The translations under genes and the position numbers were made by a program. Below are positions 25,513 through 33,053 of a stretch of 37,614 bases of DNA, in pieces. The notes below the pieces were generated by a model. It did not search any database and was not told the DNA's origin. It saw only the letters and a program-made list of their open reading frames with translations. Origin of the DNA: Candidatus Poseidoniaceae archaeon (GTDB lineage Archaea > Thermoplasmatota > Poseidoniia > Poseidoniales > Poseidoniaceae); the NCBI GenBank assembly GCA_938084675.1, contig CALKGM010000007.1, forward strand, positions 1 through 37,614. Direction: 5' to 3'. The number at the start of each line of letters is the position of its first letter. Position 1 is the stretch's first letter.

Positions 25513-27036
25513 ATGGATGACAAGTACGATTTGGTAGGATTCTTCTTGGACAAGGAAGGTATTTTCCGTTCAAACATCATCAAGCTTCTGGACGGTACAG
25601 CCGCCGAAGAAAGCGCATCCAGCATCTCATTTGCTGCAGGTACATTTGCGGCTGTCAACATCGTTTTCCTGATGCTGTTTTTCTCTCAATTCGCCATTCT
25701 TTGGATTGAGCGAAAGGCTGTTGCTCGTATGCAAGACCGATACGGTGCAACCACCGCTCTTCGCTCGTTGTGGGTTGGTGAAAACGGAGTAACTGCTGGC
25801 GAGTGGTGGAATATGCTCCCGTTTGGAGCAGGAAAGCCAGTTGGTGCTATCAACAAATGGTTGAACAAGAACTTCGGAAACCGAGACGAAAACTTCGCTA
25901 CTGTTGACCGTGTCAACAACCGTTCTTGGATGGGCAAAACCATTGTCCCTGGTTTCTTCCAAAACGTCGCTGACGGAATGAAGTTTCTCGTTAAGGAGCA
26001 CATGGTTCCTCAACGTGCGGACAAATTAATTTTCGAAGTTTCACCGTTCCTTATCGTGTCCTCAACCTTGCTCATCTTGGGTATGATTCCACTCTCAAGC
26101 GGCATTTACGCAACCAATCCGGACCTCTCCATTCTCTATGCAATCGCCATCTTCGGTATTGCTCCAATTGGTGTCTTCTTCGCTGGATGGTCTTCCAACA
26201 ACAAGTATACGCTCATCGGAGGAATTCGTTCCGCCGCTCAACTCACAGCATACGAAATTCCATTGCTTCTTACCCTTCTATCGGTTGCGATTCTTTCAGG
26301 TACCTTCAACATCATTGAAAGCATCCATTTCCAGCATTCTGCAGGCTCATGGAACCTCTTCTTGATGCCACTTGGTGCGGCTCTCTTCCTCATCACGATG
26401 ATTGCAGAAGTGGAACGTGTCCCGTTCGACATGCCTGAAGCAGAAGCCGAACTGGTAGAAGGTTGGTGGACCGAATACGGCGGTATGCGATTTGGTATGC
26501 TGTTTATGGCTGAATACATCCGCACCTACGCCGCATGTTTCCTCTTCACCCACTTCTTCCTTGGCGGATGGCACCTCCCCTTCCAGGGAACCATTGGGTC
26601 CATTGAATTCTTGGGACTCGGCGGTCTTTACTTGCTCATACCTGGTGCTGTCATGACGCTCATCAAGTCATGGCTCGTCTTCCTTATCGTGTTCGTTTGG
26701 GCTCGCTTTGCCCTCGCACGAATCCGAACCGACCAAATTTTGGAATTCGGATGGCGCATGCTCCTTCCTCTTGCAGTACTCCAAGTCGTTCTCGCATTGG
26801 TGTACCGACTTTACTTGTTCAACCCAGATGAAATGTCTGCTCAAAACGACGTTGCAGGCGGTATGGCTTGGGATGCCTTTGGAATCCCCTTCTTCGTACC
26901 TGCAGCAACAACGTTGTTCTGGATGGGTATATTCTGGATCTATCTTAACGACGAAGACAAGTCAGTCGCACAGGAACGAATGTTCCACGTACAAACAGTA
27001 GAGCCTGCGGGAACAGTTGTCCCGGGGCAGGAGTGA
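25513..27036 (+). CDS. nuoH: Oxidoreductase subunit H with extra cytoplasmic loop (NuoH/FpoH)
   Basis: NuoH is the membrane subunit that links the quinone chamber to the proton arm. The 507-residue product is much longer than the usual 320-430. It has an N-terminal extension of about 40 residues, helix 1 (FAAVNIVFLMLFFSQFAILW), the IERKAVARMQDRYG loop start, then about 60 extra residues (81-147) before the conserved FFQNVADGMKFLVKEHMVPQ. Later motifs are intact: DMPEAEAELVEGWWTEYGG and GMRFGMLFMAEY with the acidic residues of the E-channel. The usual GPNRVGP after RYG is replaced by GATTA. The ribosome site is GAGGTGA before the ATG. The extra loop lies beside the quinone entrance. Confidence 0.95.
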   Translation: MDDKYDLVGFFLDKEGIFRSNIIKLLDGTAAEESASSISFAAGTFAAVNIVFLMLFFSQFAILWIERKAVARMQDRYGATTALRSLWVGENGVTAGEWWNMLPFGAGKPVGAINKWLNKNFGNRDENFATVDRVNNRSWMGKTIVPGFFQNVADGMKFLVKEHMVPQRADKLIFEVSPFLIVSSTLLILGMIPLSSGIYATNPDLSILYAIAIFGIAPIGVFFAGWSSNNKYTLIGGIRSAAQLTAYEIPLLLTLLSVAILSGTFNIIESIHFQHSAGSWNLFLMPLGAALFLITMIAEVERVPFDMPEAEAELVEGWWTEYGGMRFGMLFMAEYIRTYAACFLFTHFFLGGWHLPFQGTIGSIEFLGLGGLYLLIPGAVMTLIKSWLVFLIVFVWARFALARIRTDQILEFGWRMLLPLAVLQVVLALVYRLYLFNPDEMSAQNDVAGGMAWDAFGIPFFVPAATTLFWMGIFWIYLNDEDKSVAQERMFHVQTVEPAGTVVPGQE

Positions 27037-27045
27037 GGTGAAACC

Positions 27046-28020
27046 ATGCCAATGCATCCACACGCACAACCGAATTTTAGAAACCTATTTTGGTACCCGT
27101 TTAAGATTACTTTGATCACAGCCCTCCGAACCTTCCCGTTCATCGGTAAGCGATTCGGAAAGAAACTCGGTGATTACCACAATACCAGCCACCCTGAATT
27201 TTTGGACGATGGAAGCCGAACTCGTGCCGCATCCTCGGTTGTAATGAACGATATTTCCCGCCAAGAATTTGCTCCTGACCGTGTGACCTCTGACCTCAAG
27301 CCAACGCTTTGGAAGCCTCAAACGGTTCAATACCCGTACGAGCGACTTGAAGACATGGAGCCATGGCTGTTCGTACCAGGGAACTACAACGGAAGAATCG
27401 GTGTCATTTGGGAAACCTGTACGGCATGTAAGATGTGCGTCAACATTTGCCCGAACGATTGCCTTCACATGACGACTGAACTGCGAGTTGACGTGTTGGA
27501 TTCCGCTGACGGCGAAGATGGCGGCTTAGGTATGGAACTTGAAGTCGGCAAATACGCTGCGGTTGAAAAGCCTGAAGTCAAGGCGGAGCTAGAAGAATTC
27601 AATCTCGTTACAGCACACTCCGATGCACCTGATGAGTGGCGCTTTGCAGAAGTTCTAGACCTTTCAGGAGATACCGCTACGGTTCGATGGAATGATTCTG
27701 GAGAAGAAGCCATTGTTTCCCAAGCTGAACTCCGTCCTGCTGACGACCAAATCGTCTCTGGACGCATCGACCTCGGGCGCTGTATGTTCTGTGGACTCTG
27801 CATGGAATCTTGCGGATTCACTTCCTTCTTCATGACCAACGAATACGATGGTATGTCCGGATTTACACGGCAAGACCTGTGGTTTGATGCCTCACGAACT
27901 CGAGTTCTCCCAGGCGTTCACCAAGAAGCCGTTGACGCTGAACTAGCAAAGCGTGCCTCCAAGGAACGCACCAAGCGAGCCAAGAAGGCTGCAAAGGAAG
28001 CTGCAAAAGGGGATGCTTGA
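27046..28020 (+). CDS. nuoI: Oxidoreductase subunit I, two [4Fe-4S] ferredoxin, with large insert (NuoI/FpoI)
   Basis: NuoI carries clusters N6a and N6b and relays electrons to NuoB. The 324-residue protein is about twice the usual length of around 160-180. After an amphipathic N-terminus (FRNLFWYPFKITLITALRTF) come about 80 extra residues and then the first cluster motif C125-x2-C128-x2-C131-x3-C135-P. The second is C246-x2-C249-x2-C252-x3-C256, followed by Gly rather than the usual Pro. The spacing between the two is about 110 residues, against about 35-40 in typical NuoI. Within that insert, residues 196-234 (EWRFAEVLDLSGDTATVRW, then LRPAD) look like a Tudor/SH3-type barrel. The C-terminus is a lysine/alanine-rich tail (KERTKRAKKAAKEAAK). 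The start follows GAGGTGA. Confidence 0.95.
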   Translation: MPMHPHAQPNFRNLFWYPFKITLITALRTFPFIGKRFGKKLGDYHNTSHPEFLDDGSRTRAASSVVMNDISRQEFAPDRVTSDLKPTLWKPQTVQYPYERLEDMEPWLFVPGNYNGRIGVIWETCTACKMCVNICPNDCLHMTTELRVDVLDSADGEDGGLGMELEVGKYAAVEKPEVKAELEEFNLVTAHSDAPDEWRFAEVLDLSGDTATVRWNDSGEEAIVSQAELRPADDQIVSGRIDLGRCMFCGLCMESCGFTSFFMTNEYDGMSGFTRQDLWFDASRTRVLPGVHQEAVDAELAKRASKERTKRAKKAAKEAAKGDA

Positions 28021-28021
28021 G

Positions 28022-28297
28022 ATGGATATAGCGAGTGCTGCTGAAACCGGTGTATTCTTTCTTTTTGCTGCGATTACTCTCGGCGGTGCGCTGGGGCTTA
28101 TTTTCGCGCAACGAGTTGCACACTCGATGCTCTCGCTCATCTTCTGTTTCATGGCAGTCTCTGGAATCTTCATCCTTCTCGGAGCAGAATTCCTCGCAGC
28201 CATCCAGATTCTGGTTTACTTGGCGAGTGTAGGGTTAGTGGTACTGTTCGGTATCATGCTCACACGTCGTCAAATTCTTGAGGAGGACTTTGAATGA
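28022..28297 (+). CDS. nuoJ: Oxidoreductase subunit J, N-terminal half (NuoJ/FpoJ)
   Basis: This 91-residue membrane protein equals the first three helices of NuoJ, which is normally a single five-helix protein of about 160-200 residues. The conserved pattern is clear: GLIFAQRVAHSMLSLIFCFM, GIFILLGAEFLAAIQILVY with the usual glutamate and the broken helix 3, then FGIMLTRR. The start could be ATG 28022 or ATG 28013, which overlaps the nuoI stop; neither has a strong ribosome site. The gene ends at TGA, overlapping the ATG of the second half by four bases (ATGA), a typical translational coupling. Helix 3 is thought to rotate during turnover, so the split lies just after it. Confidence 0.9.
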   Translation: MDIASAAETGVFFLFAAITLGGALGLIFAQRVAHSMLSLIFCFMAVSGIFILLGAEFLAAIQILVYLASVGLVVLFGIMLTRRQILEEDFE

Positions 28298-28563
28298 AGT
28301 TCCTTTCTCTGTTTACCCGATTGGGGCTCGTTGCGCTGGGCTTTATCCTCGTTGCCATCGTAAACGATGACGAGGTTTGGAGCAATCCAAGCACGACCTC
28401 TCCTACTACCTCTGGACTTGCAGATTCAATGCTGAATCAATGGGGATTGGCCTTGGCCGTTCTTGGCTTGCTCATGGCCATGGCTATGATGGGTGCCGCA
28501 TACCTCGTTCGTGATGAGCGAATGGAAAATCTATTGTGGGAATTTGGAGGTGAAGAAGAATGA
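28294..28563 (+). CDS. nuoJ: Probable NuoJ C-terminal half (split gene)
   Basis: This 89-residue protein sits exactly between the NuoJ first half and nuoK. It has two hydrophobic helices (LGLVALGFILVAIV and LALAVLGLLMAMAMMGAAYL) joined by a short polar loop, then a charged end, which is what remains of NuoJ helices 4 and 5 (the last ending GA-x-L-v-R). Sequence identity in this half is low in the family, so the call rests on position, topology and the MMGAAYLVR motif. It starts with ATGA coupling and ends by ATGA coupling to nuoK. A split J gene is, to my memory, also seen in the Methanosarcina fpo operon. It is not a frameshift artefact that I can demonstrate. Confidence 0.7.
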   Translation: MKFLSLFTRLGLVALGFILVAIVNDDEVWSNPSTTSPTTSGLADSMLNQWGLALAVLGLLMAMAMMGAAYLVRDERMENLLWEFGGEEE

Positions 28564-28862
28564 TTGATCCAGCATGGGTTTCAGGTCTTTCAGCACTGTT
28601 GTTTGTTATTGGACTAGCAGGGGCTTTCACTCGTAAAAACGCCATCATCGTTCTGATGTGCATTGAATTGATGCTGAATGCTGCAAACATGCAGTTTGCA
28701 GCAGCAGCAATTCATCATGGTGACGCTACAGGGTGGGTATACACCATTTTCGCCATTGCTATTGCGGCCAGTGAGGTCGCTGTTGGACTCGCCATCTTCT
28801 TGGCCATGTATGGACAACACGAATCAATTACACTGGACGACATCAACGTCCTGAAGAACTGA
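28560..28862 (+). CDS. nuoK: Oxidoreductase subunit K (NuoK/FpoK)
   Basis: NuoK is a small three-helix proton-channel subunit. The 100-residue product has the canonical helix 2 region LAGAFTRKNAIIVLMCIELM with Glu36 and helix 3 with Glu72 (IAIAASEVAVGLAIF), at exactly the E. coli positions. Both are needed for coupling in characterised homologues. It ends in ITLDDINVLKN as usual. The ATG overlaps the preceding stop by four bases and nuoL starts ten bases after its own stop, behind a GAGGTGATAGG site. Confidence 0.96.
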   Translation: MIDPAWVSGLSALLFVIGLAGAFTRKNAIIVLMCIELMLNAANMQFAAAAIHHGDATGWVYTIFAIAIAASEVAVGLAIFLAMYGQHESITLDDINVLKN

Positions 28863-28871
28863 GGTGATAGG

Positions 28872-31415
28872 ATGGGTAGTACAAGCAGTTCCGAAGTAAT
28901 TATTCAAAGCAGTGCGGTAGAATACGCACCTCTTATCCTCATCTTGCCCATGTTGGCTTTCCCAGTAATTCTGTTCCTTGGAAAGATCTTCAACGGCAAT
29001 CCGTTTTGGAAGAACAATGTCAAGGAAGGCGGATTGATTGCTCTTGTCATCATGGGGGCCAGTCTCCTTCTGTCTCTATGGCTCATCAAGGACTTTATTG
29101 GTAGTTTTACCAGCATGGAAGAGTTCACCGATTGGACTTGGTTCACTTCGAGCATGTGGGAGTCCGGCAATACAACCAAAACAGTCGTATTTGGGTTTGG
29201 CGTTCACGTTGACCATATTACCGTCGTTCTCCTCTTTGTTGCATCATTCCTCTGCCTTCTCATCAACAGTTTTGCTATTGGTTACATGAACACCGACCCT
29301 ATCAACGATAACCGTAACCATCGTTTCTACGCAGAGTTCGTTCTCTTCTGCTCCGGTATGCTCGGTATGGTTCTTGCAGACTCGTTCCTTTGGTTGTTCA
29401 TCTTCTGGGAATTGATGGGACTATGTTCCTATCTTCTCATTGGGTTCTACTACGAGCGACCCAGTGCAGCCTACGCAGCAAAGAAGGCCTTCCTCACTAC
29501 CCGTGTAGGCGATGTGTTCCTTATGGTCGGCCTGGCCATGCTGTGGACGCTCTTTGACGGACATCTCGATTATGCATACGTGTTCAACGATGATAACATC
29601 GCAAAAGTAGACCCTTCAAGCCTGGCATGGGCACTCGGCTTGATGTTCATTGGTGCAGTCGGCAAGTCTGCCCAATTCCCCCTCCACGTTTGGCTGCCTG
29701 ACGCAATGGAAGGTCCAACGCCTGTTTCCGCTCTCATTCACGCAGCGACCATGGTGAACGCCGGACTCTACCTCGTCGCTCGAATGTTCCCGTTCTTTGG
29801 TTCCGAGCATATGTTCGGTCAATTGGACGACCTCGCCTTTATCATCGCTGCAATTGGTGGAACCACCGCAGTCATGGCGGCAGCGATTGCTTTCGTGCAA
29901 ACCGACCTGAAGAAAGTCCTTGCATACTCAACCATGTCGCAATTAGCCTACATATTCACCGGCCTAGGTGCAGCACTCTATCTCGCCAACACACTTCACT
30001 GGCACGGTGCAGGACATGAAGTTGAACACGGCATTGTCGTTGTAGCATTCGGTGCTGCTCTCTTCCATCTGTTCAACCACGCCATGGCCAAGGGAATGCT
30101 CTTCATGGCCAGCGGTGCAGTGATTCATGAAGTTCACCATGCACACCATCATTTGCATCACGACGACCACCACCACGACTCGAGTCCCAAGGAACTCATC
30201 ATGCTTGCAACTTACCTCAAAGGCAAAGACCAATCTGCCTTTGACTTCTTTACCTCCATTGACCTTGACGGTTCAGGTGAAATTGATACCTATGAATTCA
30301 AAGAAGCGCTCAAGAGCGCAGAAATCGCAGACCTACCTCCGTGGGAAATGGAACCGCTCATGAAGGCCATCGACATGGATGGTAATGGAAAGATCAACGT
30401 TCCAGAACTGGACCTCACCTTGAGTCGTGTCCTTCTTGAAGACGCTCACGGCCACAATGACCACCACGAAGAATTTGATGCACAATCCATGGATAACATG
30501 GGTGGACTTGCTTCCAAGATGCCCATAACCGCTACGGCAATGCTCGTTGGTTCACTCTCGATTATGGGATTCCCACTTATTGGTGGATTCTGGTCAAAGG
30601 AAGGAATTATCGCGAACACCTGGCGAGTCGCTCTTGACGACCCCCGCTTCATGTATCCTGCCCTTTGTGTTCTAATCGGCGCCGGAATGACCGGGTTTTA
30701 CATGTCCCGAATGTGGCTCAAGACCTTTGCCGGAGCACCAAAGGGAGAAGTTGCAGCCCATGTTGGTCCAACCAATACATGGATCAAAACCCCTCTCTTC
30801 ATCCTTACTTTCGTAACCTTGTCTGGTATTCTTCTTGCCGGAACGGGCTTTACACACTGGGTCTCTGATAGTGGCTATGCCCCAATGTTTGACGGAGAAA
30901 AGAATCTCTTTGAAGGTGTCTTGTATGAATTGGAACACGCCTTCGCAAACCACGATTCCTTCTTCTTCATTCTCTCTTATGTGGCCCTCTTCTTTGGTGC
31001 GATTGTAGGGCCTGGACTTGCATTGTCGTTGTACGGTGGCAAATTGGATGAAGGCGAAGTTGCCAAGCCGTGGTTCACCCCAGTGCTTGCACTTAATGCG
31101 GCCGTCAAGGGACGCTACCACTGGGACAATTCGGCCCTGAGCGAATCCACCCTTGCCACAGCATTGAGCAACCGACTTTACTTTGACCATTATTACGATA
31201 TGGCCATGCTCAAGATTGTAGCAGCCTTCTCCTTCAAGGCCGCAGAAGCCGACTCAAGCGTCATTGATGGAACCATCAAGACCATTGAGCGTACTTCACA
31301 ACAACTTTCAACAAAGCTCCGTGCTCTCACGACTGGTTCTGCACGTGACTACATTCTCATGGCGGCAGTTGGGACACTCCTTCTTTTCGGCCTAATATGG
31401 GGGGTGGTTGCATGA
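28872..31415 (+). CDS. nuoL: Oxidoreductase subunit L with His-rich EF-hand insertion (NuoL/FpoL)
   Basis: NuoL is the distal antiporter-like proton pump of the complex. The 847-residue product is longer than the usual 610-680. Channel residues are present: Glu180 in FWELMGLCSY, Lys265 in GAVGKSAQFPLHVW, the His399/His403/Lys407 set in HLFNHAMAK and Lys576 in FWSKEGII. Between the last two helices, where E. coli has a short loop, residues 420-542 form an insert. It has a His cluster (residues 419-435), then two complete EF-hand loops at 464-475 (DLDGSGEIDTYE) and 501-512 (DMDGNGKINVPE) spaced 37 residues apart, then a second His-containing stretch (524-532), after which normal NuoL (MGGLASKMPITA) resumes in frame. 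The lateral-helix C-terminus (FDHYYDMAML to the end) is normal. Confidence 0.97.
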   Translation: MGSTSSSEVIIQSSAVEYAPLILILPMLAFPVILFLGKIFNGNPFWKNNVKEGGLIALVIMGASLLLSLWLIKDFIGSFTSMEEFTDWTWFTSSMWESGNTTKTVVFGFGVHVDHITVVLLFVASFLCLLINSFAIGYMNTDPINDNRNHRFYAEFVLFCSGMLGMVLADSFLWLFIFWELMGLCSYLLIGFYYERPSAAYAAKKAFLTTRVGDVFLMVGLAMLWTLFDGHLDYAYVFNDDNIAKVDPSSLAWALGLMFIGAVGKSAQFPLHVWLPDAMEGPTPVSALIHAATMVNAGLYLVARMFPFFGSEHMFGQLDDLAFIIAAIGGTTAVMAAAIAFVQTDLKKVLAYSTMSQLAYIFTGLGAALYLANTLHWHGAGHEVEHGIVVVAFGAALFHLFNHAMAKGMLFMASGAVIHEVHHAHHHLHHDDHHHDSSPKELIMLATYLKGKDQSAFDFFTSIDLDGSGEIDTYEFKEALKSAEIADLPPWEMEPLMKAIDMDGNGKINVPELDLTLSRVLLEDAHGHNDHHEEFDAQSMDNMGGLASKMPITATAMLVGSLSIMGFPLIGGFWSKEGIIANTWRVALDDPRFMYPALCVLIGAGMTGFYMSRMWLKTFAGAPKGEVAAHVGPTNTWIKTPLFILTFVTLSGILLAGTGFTHWVSDSGYAPMFDGEKNLFEGVLYELEHAFANHDSFFFILSYVALFFGAIVGPGLALSLYGGKLDEGEVAKPWFTPVLALNAAVKGRYHWDNSALSESTLATALSNRLYFDHYYDMAMLKIVAAFSFKAAEADSSVIDGTIKTIERTSQQLSTKLRALTTGSARDYILMAAVGTLLLFGLIWGVVA

Positions 31416-33052
31416 CCACGGGAATAGATTGGATCTCGATTCCACTCGTTGGACTACCGCTTATCAGCAGTATCGTGTTGCTTATTTTCATCGGAAATAT
31501 GTCTGCAGCTGCCCGAGAGAAGTTGGGGCCGTCCATCCGTATGGTCTCCCTCATCGTGTCCTTCATCATGCTCGGTGTGACGACCATGATGTTCTTCGGT
31601 CAAATGGATAACATGGGTGATTGGGCGACCTTGAATTTCGGCTCGTTTAATTTTGAACACCGATATCAATGGATTGAAGCCCTCGGAATTCACTGGAGTG
31701 TCGGTATGGATGCTCTTTCATTCCCTATGGTTTGGTTGACTACATTCCTTCTACCAATCACGATAGTTGCTACATGGAATGAAAAGAATGCATCCGTTTA
31801 CTTCCCACTCATTCTCATGATGGGAGGGGCATTGATTGGTGTCTTCGTCGCTTTGGACCTGTTCATGTTCTATGTCTTCTGGGAATTGACGCTCATTCCA
31901 ATGTTCTTCCTCATTCTCAAGTGGGGTGGAAAAGACCGAAAGTATGCATCTCAGAAATTCTTCATCTACACCTTTACTGCTTCAGTCGTAATGTTGCTCG
32001 GATTGGTGACCATGTACTTCCTCCAACCCGAATCATCGGGGCCTTTGTTCGGAACATGGACGGGACGTACTTTTGACATCCCAACGCTCATCAGCCACTC
32101 CCAAGCCGCTAACGCAAACGGAATGTGGTTCCTTGGCGAAAGCATGCAAAAGGTACTCTTCGTTATGTTGATGATCGGTTTCCTCGTTAAGTTGCCTTCC
32201 GTTCCTTTCCATACTTGGCTGCCCGACGCCCACGTTCAAGCACCTACAGGCGGGTCAATGCTGCTTGCTGGTGTTATGCTGAAGATGGGTGCTTACGGAA
32301 TGTTCCGTCTGCCTCTAGCCATGTTCCCTCACGCAGCAGAATTCTTCCAGTTTTGGCTTCTCGCCTTGGGAATGGTTTCTCTCGTCTGGGGAGCAGTTGT
32401 TTGTCTTGGACAAACCAACCTCAAGAAGATGGTTGCTTATTCCTCAGTTTCTCACATGGGAGTTATTCTCATCGGTATCGCAACCATGCAACCGCTCGGT
32501 TGGGCTGCAGCCCTCTTCATGATGTTCGCTCACGGTATCATCAGCCCAATGCTCTTCGCCGTTTGTGGTGCATTCAAGCATCACTACCACAGCATGGAAA
32601 TTGGTGCTATGCGAGGCATGGCTAAACATTCCCCTTGGCTTGCAACGTCAATGATGTTTGCTTGGATGGCCTCTCTTGGTCTCCCGCTTCTTGCTGGATT
32701 CGTTGCAGAACTCATGATGTTCCTTGCTCTATGGCACTTCCTCGCAGCAGAGAACTGGAGTGTCTTCTGGATGGTCGGCCCAGCGTTCGTTCTCGCCATC
32801 ACCGCTGCTTACTATCTGTGGTCCATGCAGCGAACCATCTTCGAGGGCGGAGATGAAACCCAACCACCAGCAAGTCTTCACGGCGAACCGGTCCCTGATA
32901 TCGCAGACTCCGAGAAAATCTCCATGGTCATTATGGCAGCATTTACCATTCTCTTCGGAATCATGCCTTGGATTGCTCTCGACATGATGAACGGCTGGAC
33001 GGTTGCGTTCTTTGAGCAGTTGTTAATCCCAATTTTGAACGGAGGTGTCTGA
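31412..33052 (+). CDS. nuoM: Oxidoreductase subunit M (NuoM/FpoM)
   Basis: NuoM is a 14-helix antiporter-like proton pump. The 546-residue product has the key residues Glu158 in FWELTLIPMFF and Lys260 in LVKLPSVPFHTWLPDAHVQA, the MLLAGVMLKMGAYG helix with the second lysine, and LGQTNLKKMVAYSSVSHMG. Length is slightly above the usual 480-510, without a distinct inserted domain. The ATG at 31412 overlaps the nuoL stop by four bases; the earlier ATG at 31397 lies inside nuoL and is less likely. A GGGGGTGG ribosome site precedes it. It is followed by nuoN one base after the stop. Confidence 0.97.
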   Translation: MTTGIDWISIPLVGLPLISSIVLLIFIGNMSAAAREKLGPSIRMVSLIVSFIMLGVTTMMFFGQMDNMGDWATLNFGSFNFEHRYQWIEALGIHWSVGMDALSFPMVWLTTFLLPITIVATWNEKNASVYFPLILMMGGALIGVFVALDLFMFYVFWELTLIPMFFLILKWGGKDRKYASQKFFIYTFTASVVMLLGLVTMYFLQPESSGPLFGTWTGRTFDIPTLISHSQAANANGMWFLGESMQKVLFVMLMIGFLVKLPSVPFHTWLPDAHVQAPTGGSMLLAGVMLKMGAYGMFRLPLAMFPHAAEFFQFWLLALGMVSLVWGAVVCLGQTNLKKMVAYSSVSHMGVILIGIATMQPLGWAAALFMMFAHGIISPMLFAVCGAFKHHYHSMEIGAMRGMAKHSPWLATSMMFAWMASLGLPLLAGFVAELMMFLALWHFLAAENWSVFWMVGPAFVLAITAAYYLWSMQRTIFEGGDETQPPASLHGEPVPDIADSEKISMVIMAAFTILFGIMPWIALDMMNGWTVAFFEQLLIPILNGGV

Positions 33053-33053
33053 T

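Noticed and set aside
28290-28300. NuoJ split as a sequencing frameshift
   Set aside because: Both halves have their own sensible ends and the ATGA overlap recurs at nuoK and nuoM in the same operon. Not fully excluded.
30120-30500. EF-hand insert as an assembly chimera or contaminating sequence
   Set aside because: The frame is continuous, both flanks are the conserved NuoL helices, codon use matches, and the two inserts in NuoH and NuoI show the same trend. A read check would still be useful.
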